From the NCBI GenBank assembly GCA_033763735.1, contig JANRJY010000025.1, positions 11,785 through 75,784 on the forward strand: 64,000 bases of DNA, in the 5' to 3' direction. A model generated the notes under the pieces. That model made no database searches, was not told the DNA's origin, and saw only the letters and a list, made by a program, of their open reading frames with translations. Each line of letters opens with the position of its first letter. Positions within the stretch are counted from its first letter, which is position 1. This DNA comes from JANRJY01 sp033763735 (GTDB taxonomy: Bacteria > Bacteroidota > Bacteroidia > Cytophagales > UBA9547). The translations under genes and the position numbers were made by a program. This document shows, piece by piece, positions 56,953 to 64,000 of this stretch.

Positions 56953-57426
56953 TCATTTTACCCTAATTATCGCATTTTCTTTGTAATTAGCCAAAACAAT
57001 CATGCTGGTCATATTGCCTATTTCTTCTATTTGGCTCAATTTTTCCATTAAAAATTTATGATAATTATCTATATCCTCCACCAAAATCTTTACCAAAAAA
57101 TCTCCAGCTCCCGTAATATGATATACTTCTAATATTTCTTCGAGTTTGGTTATTTTTTCTATAAATGTATTGATTTGATTGATTTTGTGACTTGAAATGG
57201 TAATCATTAAAAAAACGGTTACACCCAATCCAAGTTGTTTGGTATTCAGTTCTGCATGATATCCTTTAATTAAACCCGACTGCTCGAGTTTTTTTACCCT
57301 CTCTAAAGTAGGAGCTGGCGACAATCCAATATCCTTTGCAAGCTGTGAATTAGTAATGTTTCCATCTTTTTGTAAAATTTCTAATATTTTTTTGTCAGTT
57401 GTGTCTAACTTTAGGGCTTGGCTCAT
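56953..57426 (-). CDS. Lrp/AsnC family transcriptional regulator
   Basis: 157 residues. N-terminal winged helix (about 8-60): DTTDKKILEILQKDGNITNSQLAKDIGLSPAPTLERVKKLEQSGLI. The C-terminal RAM domain (about 70-150) with the ITGAGDFLVKILVEDIDNY segment binds amino-acid or related effectors. Such proteins are octameric global or local regulators. It is divergent from the prenyltransferase gene at 57484 with about 57 bases between, and could control it or itself. Confidence 0.93.
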   Translation of the reverse strand: MSQALKLDTTDKKILEILQKDGNITNSQLAKDIGLSPAPTLERVKKLEQSGLIKGYHAELNTKQLGLGVTVFLMITISSHKINQINTFIEKITKLEEILEVYHITGAGDFLVKILVEDIDNYHKFLMEKLSQIEEIGNMTSMIVLANYKENAIIRVK

Positions 57427-57483
57427 AATTAGATTTGAATTATAAAATTGAATCGACCAAAAATAAAATAAAATTTTGTTAAA

Positions 57484-58353
57484 TTGAAAATAAGTAGAAT
57501 TTCCTTGTTTGTTTTTGCTTTTTTTAAGTTAATTAGGGTTAAAAATTTGCTTATTTTAGCATTTACACAATTATGTACCCGTCTTTTTATTATTGGACCT
57601 AGGAAATCTTATTCGACTATTTTACTAGAACCCGAAATATATTATTTAATAATTTCGACTATGTTAGTCGCGGCTGCAGGTTATATAATCAACGATTATT
57701 ATGATATTAAAATTGATATGATTAACAAACCCAAACGCGTTGTTTTGGGTAAAACAATTAACAGAAGAATAGGATTACTCATGCACCTTTTGCTAAATAC
57801 AATTGCAATAGGGATTTCCTTTTTCTTCCTTTCTTTCAACGTTTCATTGTTTATTATAACTTGCCAATTTTTGCTTTGGATTTATTCTAACTATTTCAAA
57901 AGAACACCATTTATAGGTAATATCTTAATATCACTTTTAGCTTTTGCATCTCTATTTATTATTGGTTTGTTTTATAAAGATCAAATGAATAAAATTATAT
58001 TCTTCGGAATTTTTGCATTCATTACCAATTTAATAAGAGAAATCATTAAAGATACTGAGGATATTGAAGGAGATAAAACCTATGGAAGCAATACTTTACC
58101 CATTCTAATTGGAGTAAAAAAAACAAAAAATGTACTTTATGCTTTAATATTTATTGAAGTAAGTTTACTTATATATTCTTACTGGCTTATCAATAATCTT
58201 CTCTTTGGATTTTTAACAGCATTTGTAATAATTCCATTTTTGTACATTTCATATTTAACTTTTAAAGCAGATAATCCTGGTGATTTTTCAAGATTAAGTG
58301 CTATTACAAAGGTCATAATGGTTTTTGGAATTATGAGTATGGTACTAATTTAA
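57484..58353 (+). CDS. UbiA-family prenyltransferase (GGGP prenyltransferase-like)
   Basis: 289 residues, start at TTG 57484; an in-frame stop at 57469 lies upstream with no ATG between, so TTG is the only reasonable start before the conserved FKLIRVKNLLI. Seven to nine transmembrane helices. The two Asp-rich motifs are NDYYDIKID near 69-77 and DTEDIEGDKTYG near 191-202, as in geranylgeranylglycerol-phosphate prenyltransferases and UbiA. In Bacteroidota this subgroup is often annotated as geranylgeranylglycerol-phosphate geranylgeranyltransferase, although the true product is uncertain. It is followed directly by purN. Confidence 0.86.
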   Translation: MKISRISLFVFAFFKLIRVKNLLILAFTQLCTRLFIIGPRKSYSTILLEPEIYYLIISTMLVAAAGYIINDYYDIKIDMINKPKRVVLGKTINRRIGLLMHLLLNTIAIGISFFFLSFNVSLFIITCQFLLWIYSNYFKRTPFIGNILISLLAFASLFIIGLFYKDQMNKIIFFGIFAFITNLIREIIKDTEDIEGDKTYGSNTLPILIGVKKTKNVLYALIFIEVSLLIYSYWLINNLLFGFLTAFVIIPFLYISYLTFKADNPGDFSRLSAITKVIMVFGIMSMVLI

Positions 58354-58358
58354 AACAA

Positions 58359-58946
58359 ATGTCAAAAAAAATTAATATTGCCATATTTGCATCAGGTTCC
58401 GGCTCTAATGCAGAAGAATTAATCAAATATTTTAATTCACATCCTTTAATACAGGTTTCATTAATTTTATCAAATAAGAAAGATGCTTATGTGTTGGAAC
58501 GAGCAAAAAAATTTGCAATTCCAGCAATAACTTTCAACAAAGATACCTATTTGAACCCTGATATGTTTTTACCAATTTTAATCAATCAAAAAATCGATTT
58601 TATCATTCTGGCAGGATTTTTATGGTTAATACCTGAATATTTAGTGAATTTTTATCAAGGCAAAATCATTAATATTCATCCGGCACTTTTACCCAAATTT
58701 GGAGGAAAAGGTATGTATGGACGTTATGTACATGAGGCAGTAAAACTTTCAAATGAAAAAGAAACCGGAATTACTATTCATTTGGTAAATAAAAATTATG
58801 ACGAAGGCGACATTGTTTTTCAAGAAAAAGTTTCCTTAAATCATTCAGACACCCCTGACACAATTGCTTCCAAAGTACACCAATTGGAACACAAATACTA
58901 TCCAATAATTTCTGAGCAAATTGTAAAAAAAGTTTTTGGCGTTTGA
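58359..58946 (+). CDS. purN: Phosphoribosylglycinamide formyltransferase
   Basis: Third step of purine synthesis: formyl transfer from 10-formyltetrahydrofolate to GAR. 195 residues, typical. GSGSNAEELI near 12-21 binds the phosphate; INIHPALLPKFGGKGMYG holds the catalytic Asn and His; the catalytic Asp is in NYDEGDIVFQE. The gene begins five bases after the prenyltransferase. Confidence 0.95.
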   Translation: MSKKINIAIFASGSGSNAEELIKYFNSHPLIQVSLILSNKKDAYVLERAKKFAIPAITFNKDTYLNPDMFLPILINQKIDFIILAGFLWLIPEYLVNFYQGKIINIHPALLPKFGGKGMYGRYVHEAVKLSNEKETGITIHLVNKNYDEGDIVFQEKVSLNHSDTPDTIASKVHQLEHKYYPIISEQIVKKVFGV

Positions 58947-58962
58947 TTTTTTACTATATTTG
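58936..58962 (+). promoter_or_regulatory. Probable promoter for infC
   Basis: TATATTTG at 58955-58962 matches TAnnTTTG; a TTG at 58936-58938 is 16 bases before it, one base short of the usual 17-23. It overlaps the end of purN and puts the transcript start about 30 bases before the infC start. Confidence 0.5.
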
Positions 58963-58997
58963 CACCCTTATTTTGAGAAAACTAAATATTTACCAAA

Positions 58998-59579
58998 ATC
59001 GCACAGCAGTTTAATTCATCAAGTTCGCCTTTCAGTAGGGGTCCGCGTACATTCAAAAAAGAGGAAGAACCTTATAAGATTAATGATCGCATAAGATCTC
59101 CACGAGTAAGGTTAGTAGGTGACAATATTGAATCTAGAGTATGCAGTATTGATGAAGCATTGCAGGTTGCGGTGCAGATGGGTTTGGACTTGGTGGAAAT
59201 TTCACCAACTGCAGATCCACCGGTTTGTAAGATTGTAGATTACTCAAAATTTAAATACGAACAAAAAAAGAAACAAAAGGAAATTAAAGCTAAGGCTCAA
59301 AAAGCGGTTTTGAAAGAAATTCGCTTTGGACCTAATACTGATGATCATGATTTTGATTTTAAAGTAAAGCATGCAATTAATTTCTTAAAAGAAGGTTCTA
59401 AAGTGAAAGCATATGTGCATTTTGCAGGACGTTCTATCGTATATAAAGAAAGAGGTGAATTGTTGTTATTAAGGTTCGCACAGTCACTTGAAGAAGTTGG
59501 AAAAGTTGAGCAACTCCCCACTTTGGAAGGTAAAAGAATGCAATTGATGATGATTCCAAAACCGGGAGTTAAAAAATAA
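58998..59579 (+). CDS. infC: Translation initiation factor IF-3, non-AUG start (ATC)
   Basis: 193 residues if started at ATC 58998. The frame is open back to a TAA at 58983, with no ATG, GTG or TTG before 59160; a TTG start at 59160 would delete the conserved N-terminal domain ([19 protein letters not shown] and the following VCSIDEAL). The ATC would give AQQFNSSSS..., an M-A start that looks natural; ATA at 58986 is the alternative. IF-3 genes are known for AUU/AUA/AUC starts that IF-3 itself represses. The domains are N-terminal (about 30-105) and C-terminal ([21 protein letters not shown]). A complete IF-3. Confidence 0.9.
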   Translation: MAQQFNSSSSPFSRGPRTFKKEEEPYKINDRIRSPRVRLVGDNIESRVCSIDEALQVAVQMGLDLVEISPTADPPVCKIVDYSKFKYEQKKKQKEIKAKAQKAVLKEIRFGPNTDDHDFDFKVKHAINFLKEGSKVKAYVHFAGRSIVYKERGELLLLRFAQSLEEVGKVEQLPTLEGKRMQLMMIPKPGVKK

Positions 59580-59590
59580 ATTTAAGTATC

Positions 59591-59791
59591 ATGCCAAAAG
59601 TTAAAACAAATTCGTCGGCTACCAAAAGGTTCAAAATAACCGGTACAGGAAAGATTAAAAGAAAGCATGCTTTCAAAAATCATATCCTTACCAAAAAGAC
59701 CACGAAACAAAAAAGACACTTGACCAAAAAAGGTCTGGTTAGCAAACCTGATATGAATAATATATCAATGCTGCTTAGAGGGTTGGTTTAG
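59591..59791 (+). CDS. rpmI: 50S ribosomal protein L35
   Basis: 66 residues: [43 protein letters not shown] is the L35 signature, strongly basic as expected of an rRNA-binding protein. It begins 11 bases after infC, in the universal infC-rpmI-rplT order. Confidence 0.97.
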   Translation: MPKVKTNSSATKRFKITGTGKIKRKHAFKNHILTKKTTKQKRHLTKKGLVSKPDMNNISMLLRGLV

Positions 59792-59905
59792 TCACCACCT
59801 CAATATTGAAGAACATAGTTTGTTCTTTGGTTCAATTGTTCAACCCGATGTAAGGCAAAAAGTGTAACCGGAGTGTTGCCGTCTTACTTCAAAAACTATT
59901 AAAAT
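59792..59905 (+). promoter_or_regulatory. Structured rpmI-rplT intergenic RNA, candidate L20 autoregulatory site
   Basis: 114 bases between L35 and L20 genes, long for this dense operon. Hairpin 1 pairs AAGAACA (59809-59815) with TGTTCTT (59821-59827) and has an optional outer TTGAA/TTCAA helix (59806-59810 with 59831-59835). Hairpin 2 pairs GTAAG-GCAA (59850-59858) with TTGC and CTTAC (59876-59879 and 59883-59887) around a three-base bulge. L20 represses its own operon in several phyla through leader RNAs; whether this structure does so is inferred. Confidence 0.4.
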
Positions 59906-60250
59906 ATGCCACGTTCAGTCAATGCACCCGCGTCAAGAGCCAGAAGAAAGAAATTCTTAAACATGGCCAAAGGGTATTGGGGAGGTAACAGTCGCCTTTA
60001 TACCGTTGCTCGTAACAGAGTAGAAAAAGGATTAACCTACGCTTATCGCGATAGAAAAGCAAAAAAACGCGAATTCCGTGCTATATGGATTCAAAGGATT
60101 AATGCAGCCGTTCGTAACTATGGAATGTCATATTCTGTATTTATGGGAAAATTCAACAAATCAGGCTTAGAACTTGATCGTAAAGTACTTGCCGACTTGG
60201 CTATGAACCATCCAGAAGCCTTCAAACAAGTAGTAGACAAAATAAAGTAA
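59906..60250 (+). CDS. rplT: 50S ribosomal protein L20
   Basis: 114 residues: [72 protein letters not shown] is the L20 pattern. L20 binds 23S rRNA early in 50S assembly and is a known translational autoregulator. Followed by a strong terminator. Confidence 0.97.
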   Translation: MPRSVNAPASRARRKKFLNMAKGYWGGNSRLYTVARNRVEKGLTYAYRDRKAKKREFRAIWIQRINAAVRNYGMSYSVFMGKFNKSGLELDRKVLADLAMNHPEAFKQVVDKIK

Positions 60251-60270
60251 GAAGATTTATTATCTTATTT

Positions 60271-60300
60271 AAGAGGGCAATTCACATTGCCCTCTTTTTT
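60271..60300 (+). terminator. Intrinsic terminator after rplT
   Basis: AAGAGGGCAAT (60271-60281) pairs with ATTGCCCTCTT (60286-60296), followed by a T run to 60301. Strong G+C core in an AT-rich context. Confidence 0.93.
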
Positions 60301-60303
60301 TAT

Positions 60304-60930
60304 ATGAATATTTTAGTTGAATCACTGTTTTTACCTCCAATTGCCTTTTTTCAAGAAGTTATAAATTTTTCAAAAATTAACATCGAAATACACGAACATT
60401 TTCAAAAACAAACCTTTAGAAATCGTTGCTATATTCTCTCCGCTAATGGGCCACAAATACTGACAGTGCCAGTGCACCATTCCGGCAAAATCCATTCAAA
60501 AGACATTATTATTGATAACTCACAACGATGGAATTCAATAATGTGGAGAAGTGTATGTACTTCATATGGAAATAGCCCTTTTTTTGAACATTATAGAGAT
60601 GATTTTGAAAAAATTATTTTGACAAAAAATGAAACATTAGTTGAGTTAAATACTAAATTACTTAAGTTGTGTTTTAAGTTGCTGAATATCAATAATATAA
60701 TTGAATTCACAACAGAATATGAAAGCCAATGCGAAATTAATATTAAAGATATTCGTAATAAGTATTTACCTTCTATATTCAAACCCGTATTAACCTCTGA
60801 ATATAATCACAAGTATTTTCAACAGTTTGGCAACATTTTTGTTCTGAATTTATCTATACTTGATTTGTTATTCAATGTTGGAACGAATTCGAGTGAATAT
60901 TTGTATTATATTTCAAATCAATTCGAATAA
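60304..60930 (+). CDS. WbqC family protein
   Basis: 208 residues of the WbqC-like family: VESLFLPPIAFFQEVINFS, then RNRCYILSANGPQILTVPVHHSGKIHSKDIIIDNSQRWNSIMWRSVCTSYGNSPFFEHYRDDFEKII. Family members occur in O-antigen loci and are thought to help modify or transfer sugars, but no reaction is established. In Bacteroidota it is often a stand-alone gene. The start is 3 bases after the L20 terminator T run, so it needs its own promoter or read-through. Confidence 0.88.
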   Translation: MNILVESLFLPPIAFFQEVINFSKINIEIHEHFQKQTFRNRCYILSANGPQILTVPVHHSGKIHSKDIIIDNSQRWNSIMWRSVCTSYGNSPFFEHYRDDFEKIILTKNETLVELNTKLLKLCFKLLNINNIIEFTTEYESQCEINIKDIRNKYLPSIFKPVLTSEYNHKYFQQFGNIFVLNLSILDLLFNVGTNSSEYLYYISNQFE

Positions 60931-61019
60931 ATATTAAGTTGTTGTTAACAAAGACAAAATAATTTATATATTTAAGTCGAAATATTTGTTGAGATACAGG
61001 TCGTTATAAAATTTATATT

Positions 61020-63575
61020 ATGGAAGCAAAGTTTTCAGAAAAAGTTAAAGAAGTTATCTCATATGCACGTGAGGAAGCATTGCGACTTGGTCACGATTAT
61101 ATAGGTACAGAACATTTAGTTTTGGGAATGATTCGTGAAGGCGAAGGAATTGCCTTGGCAATTCTAAAAAAATTAGGTGTGTCAATGGATGAACTCAAAA
61201 AAAATATTGAGTTATATACCAAAAAAACGGCAACGTTTCATCAGATAAAAAATATTGAACAAATTCCATTGACAAAACAATCGGAAAAAGTGCTCAAAAT
61301 CACATATTTAGAAGCTAAAGTATTTAAAAGTGAACTTATTGGTACTGAGCATGTAATGCTTTCAATTTTGAGAGATTCTGAAAACTTGGCAACTCAGATA
61401 CTTAATAAGTTTGATGTATCGTATGATGTATTCAAAGAGATGCTTGAATACCACGTTTCAAACCCAACTCCAAAAGCGACTTCCGATACTGATGATCCGG
61501 ATGATGAAAGTGGCAGAATGTTTTCAGGTCAAGGTGGTGCTCAGGGACAAGGAGGAAAAGAATCAACTTCAAAGTCACAAGAAAAATCAAGAACTCCGGT
61601 TTTAGATAATTTTGGGCGAGATTTAACAAAAATTGCAGAAGATGGAAAACTTGATCCAATTATTGGTAGAGAAAAAGAAATTGAACGTGTGGCTCAAATA
61701 TTGAGTCGAAGAAAGAAAAATAATCCAATACTTATTGGAGAACCCGGAGTTGGTAAAACAGCAATCGCAGAAGGGTTAGCCCTTAGAATTGTTCAGAAAA
61801 AAGTGTCTCGGGTTTTGTTTGGCAAAAGAGTAATTACACTTGACTTAGCATCTTTAGTTGCTGGTACCAAGTATCGTGGTCAGTTTGAAGAACGTATGAA
61901 AGCGGTCATGAATGAACTTGAAAAATCTCCGGATGTAATTTTGTTTATTGATGAATTGCACACCATTGTAGGTGCTGGAGGTGCATCAGGTTCATTGGAT
62001 GCATCGAACATGTTCAAACCTGCTTTGGCAAGAGGGGATATTCAATGTATTGGTGCAACAACTTTAGACGAATATCGCCAGTATATCGAAAAAGATGGTG
62101 CATTGGCACGTAGGTTCCAAGTAGTAATGGTTGATGCCACCACTCCGGAAGAAACTATCCAGATATTGAATAATATCAAAGATAAGTATGAAGACCATCA
62201 CCATGTTACTTATACCGACGAAGCAATAGTTGCATGTGTTAAGTTTTCGGACAGATATATTACAGATAGATATTTGCCTGATAAAGCCATTGATGTGCTT
62301 GATGAAGTGGGTGCACGTGTACACATTAACAATATCCATGTGCCTGCTGATATAACTAAATTGGAAGAACAAATTGAGATTGTAAAAAAAGACAAAAACA
62401 AAGTTGTTAAAAGTCAAAAATATGAAGAAGCCGCTCAACTAAGAGATAAAGAGAAAAAACTCCTAGAACAGCTGGATATTGCAAAAGCACGTTGGGAAGA
62501 AGACACCAAACAAAAAAGATATAATGTAACTGATGAAAATGTTGCAGAAGTCATAGGTATGATGACCGGTATTCCAGTAACAAGAATTGCTCAGAAAGAA
62601 AATGAGAAACTGGTTACTATGGCAACAGATTTAACTGCAAAGGTTATTGGTCAAGAAGAGGCTGTTCGTAAATTATCAAAAGCAATTCAGCGTACTCGTG
62701 TAGGTTTGAAAGATCCGAAAAAACCAATAGGTTCATTTGTATTCTTAGGTCCTACAGGTGTTGGGAAAACAGAATTAGCAAAGGTGCTGGCCTCTTATTT
62801 ATTTGATAAAGATGATGCACTGGTTCGTATTGATATGAGTGAATATATGGAGAAATTCTCCGTAAGTCGCTTGGTAGGTGCGCCTCCTGGCTATGTAGGT
62901 TATGAAGAAGGGGGACAACTAACTGAAAAAATCAGAAGAAAGCCGTATAGTGTAATCTTACTCGATGAGATAGAGAAAGCGCATCCTGATATTTTCAATA
63001 TATTGTTGCAAGTACTTGACGATGGTATACTTACTGATGGACTTGGAAGAAGGGTTGATTTTAGAAATACCATTATTATTATGACTTCTAATATAGGTGT
63101 TCGTGATTTAAAAGATTTCGGTACAGGTATTGGTTTTACAACCAAAGTAAAAGCAGAGCAGCAGGATGAAATTGTGAAATCAACCATTCAGAATGCATTG
63201 CGCAAAACATTTGCACCAGAGTTCCTAAATCGATTGGATGATGTAATTATTTTCAATCATTTGTTAAGAGAAGACATTCATAAAATTATTGATATTCAAT
63301 TAGCAAAATTGCTTACTCGAATTAATGCATTAGGTTATAAAGTAGAACTTTCAGAAAAAGCTAAAGATTTTCTTGCTGAAAAAGGATATGATCAACAATT
63401 TGGTGCTAGACCTTTGAATAGAGCTATTCAAAAATATGTGGAAGACCCTGTTGCTGAAGAAATTCTTAAAGGAGAGACGACTGAAGGTGATGTTATATTT
63501 GTGGATCACATTGAAAAAGCGGAAGAACTTTCAATAAAGTTAAAGAAGAAAAAAGCAGAAAAAACCACAGATTAA
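61020..63575 (+). CDS. clpC: ATP-dependent Clp protease ATP-binding subunit ClpC
   Basis: 851-residue AAA+ unfoldase that feeds proteins to ClpP. Two Clp-N repeats (about 1-150), a Gly/Gln-rich linker, AAA module 1 with Walker [10 protein letters not shown] at 240-248, the UVR-like coiled segment [17 protein letters not shown] (about 455-485) characteristic of ClpC rather than ClpB, and AAA module 2 with GPTGVGKTE near 577-585. ClpB's long middle coiled coil is absent. Complete; its own terminator follows. Confidence 0.95.
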   Translation: MEAKFSEKVKEVISYAREEALRLGHDYIGTEHLVLGMIREGEGIALAILKKLGVSMDELKKNIELYTKKTATFHQIKNIEQIPLTKQSEKVLKITYLEAKVFKSELIGTEHVMLSILRDSENLATQILNKFDVSYDVFKEMLEYHVSNPTPKATSDTDDPDDESGRMFSGQGGAQGQGGKESTSKSQEKSRTPVLDNFGRDLTKIAEDGKLDPIIGREKEIERVAQILSRRKKNNPILIGEPGVGKTAIAEGLALRIVQKKVSRVLFGKRVITLDLASLVAGTKYRGQFEERMKAVMNELEKSPDVILFIDELHTIVGAGGASGSLDASNMFKPALARGDIQCIGATTLDEYRQYIEKDGALARRFQVVMVDATTPEETIQILNNIKDKYEDHHHVTYTDEAIVACVKFSDRYITDRYLPDKAIDVLDEVGARVHINNIHVPADITKLEEQIEIVKKDKNKVVKSQKYEEAAQLRDKEKKLLEQLDIAKARWEEDTKQKRYNVTDENVAEVIGMMTGIPVTRIAQKENEKLVTMATDLTAKVIGQEEAVRKLSKAIQRTRVGLKDPKKPIGSFVFLGPTGVGKTELAKVLASYLFDKDDALVRIDMSEYMEKFSVSRLVGAPPGYVGYEEGGQLTEKIRRKPYSVILLDEIEKAHPDIFNILLQVLDDGILTDGLGRRVDFRNTIIIMTSNIGVRDLKDFGTGIGFTTKVKAEQQDEIVKSTIQNALRKTFAPEFLNRLDDVIIFNHLLREDIHKIIDIQLAKLLTRINALGYKVELSEKAKDFLAEKGYDQQFGARPLNRAIQKYVEDPVAEEILKGETTEGDVIFVDHIEKAEELSIKLKKKKAEKTTD

Positions 63576-63582
63576 TTTAAAT

Positions 63583-63608
63583 AAAAGGCCCGTAAATTCG
63601 GGCTTTTT
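63583..63608 (+). terminator. Intrinsic terminator after clpC
   Basis: GCCCG (63588-63592) pairs with CGGGC (63599-63603), flanked by an A run before (63583-63586) and T residues after (63604-63608). Confidence 0.88.
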
Positions 63609-63685
63609 AAATTAGAATTGAATAATAAAGACAGGAACAATAATTGGTTTTTTAAATATAAGACCATTTTTTATCTCTCAAATAT

Positions 63686-64000
63686 TTACTTCACAATCGT
63701 CACCGCTCCGGTCATTGGTGTGGTACCATCGCGGTTGTCGATGTAGTAGTAGTAGGTGCCGGCAGGTAAGCCTCCCCCATCCCATGGCTGGCGGTTCACT
63801 TGCTCTCCTTTGGCACTATATACTTCTATGCCACTTCTGTTGAATACTTTGATGTCGGCAAACGATTTCAATCTTAAAACATCTAATTTCCATACCGCTT
63901 CTTCCGGATTGTTGCTGTAGGGTGCCAAGGCATTGGGTACATACTCTCCTTTGAAACAGGTTTTGATTATTACCGGTTTTGAGGTATCTGCTTTACATTC
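63686..64000 (-). CDS. Type IX-secreted protein, C-terminal sorting domain (3' part, runs off right edge)
   Basis: Only the last 104 residues are visible; the frame is open to the window edge and the stop is at 63686. Sequence from YVPNALAPYSNNPEEAVWKLDVLRLKSFADIKVFNRSGIEVYSAKG to PWDGGGLPAGTYYYYIDNRDG, ending GAVTIVK, is the CHU_C/gliding motility-associated C-terminal domain (type B T9SS sorting signal). The usual VPNAFTPNGDGVND start is here VPNALAPYSNNPEE. A partner PorV/SprF-type protein is not visible. The DNA here is noticeably GC-richer than the rest of the window. Confidence 0.88.
   Translation of the reverse strand, partial: ECKADTSKPVIIKTCFKGEYVPNALAPYSNNPEEAVWKLDVLRLKSFADIKVFNRSGIEVYSAKGEQVNRQPWDGGGLPAGTYYYYIDNRDGTTPMTGAVTIVK

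Noticed and set aside
59160..59579. Shorter infC reading frame starting at TTG 59160
   Set aside because: The conserved IF-3 N-terminal domain continues in the same frame back to 58986, so 59160 is internal.

Overview
The window comes from a member of the Bacteroidota with an AT-rich genome (roughly one third G+C by eye). Several things point there: a TonB-dependent receptor with a carboxypeptidase-like N-terminal domain, a gliding/type IX secretion (CHU_C-like) C-terminal tail at the right edge, a fused DAHP synthase/chorismate mutase, group III truncated haemoglobin, WbqC, a UbiA-family GGGP-type prenyltransferase, the near absence of Shine-Dalgarno sequences, and promoters of the TTG-N(about 20)-TAnnTTTG type. 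Exact genus cannot be told from the sequence alone.

Layout. 1-14.6 kb: the 5' part of an outer-membrane porin-like protein, an unrecognised helical protein facing a single-domain response regulator, an aromatic amino acid operon on the minus strand (pheA, aminotransferase, DAHP synthase-chorismate mutase, ending in a strong terminator), an M1 aminopeptidase divergent from yidD, then a tight minus-strand run of M23 peptidase, NTF2-like secreted protein, bioF-like enzyme and TonB-dependent receptor. 14.7-29.7 kb: mostly housekeeping (alaS, galE, nuoH, gcvP, AlkB-like oxygenase, DEAD-box helicase, truncated haemoglobin, tsf) with a small accessory patch after alaS (kinase-like protein, nucleotidyltransferase with a lost catalytic Asp and a possible stub of its partner).

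29.8-50.5 kb: about twenty plus-strand genes form one surface-glycan locus. It contains four large polytopic membrane proteins of GT-C type appearance, two of which (32423-34447 and 39862-41868) are paralogues; two membrane-associated GT2 enzymes of the polyprenyl-phosphate sugar synthase type; a small EamA/SMR-like membrane protein; three sugar-nucleotide dehydratase/epimerase enzymes; four SAM methyltransferases, two of the zinc-binding sugar C-methyltransferase type; and three of the four enzymes for GDP-D-glycero-alpha-D-manno-heptose (gmhA, hddA-like, hddC-like; no gmhB seen). The inferred logic is GtrABC/Arn-like: a sugar is loaded onto a polyprenyl phosphate, flipped, and transferred outside the inner membrane by GT-C enzymes. 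Near the end a hairpin followed by a near-consensus promoter starts a separate gmhA-epimerase unit.

50.4-64 kb: a minus-strand run (O-antigen ligase-like protein, TolC-like protein, DUF985 cupin, ferredoxin reductase), secreted proteins (a possible DUF2846-like protein and a TPR/leucine-rich-repeat protein), an Lrp regulator divergent from a UbiA prenyltransferase, purN, the infC-rpmI-rplT translation cluster in which infC appears to start at a rare ATC codon, WbqC, clpC and the C-terminus of a type IX-secreted protein whose DNA is visibly GC-richer than the rest. I saw no tRNA, rRNA, insertion sequence or CRISPR array.
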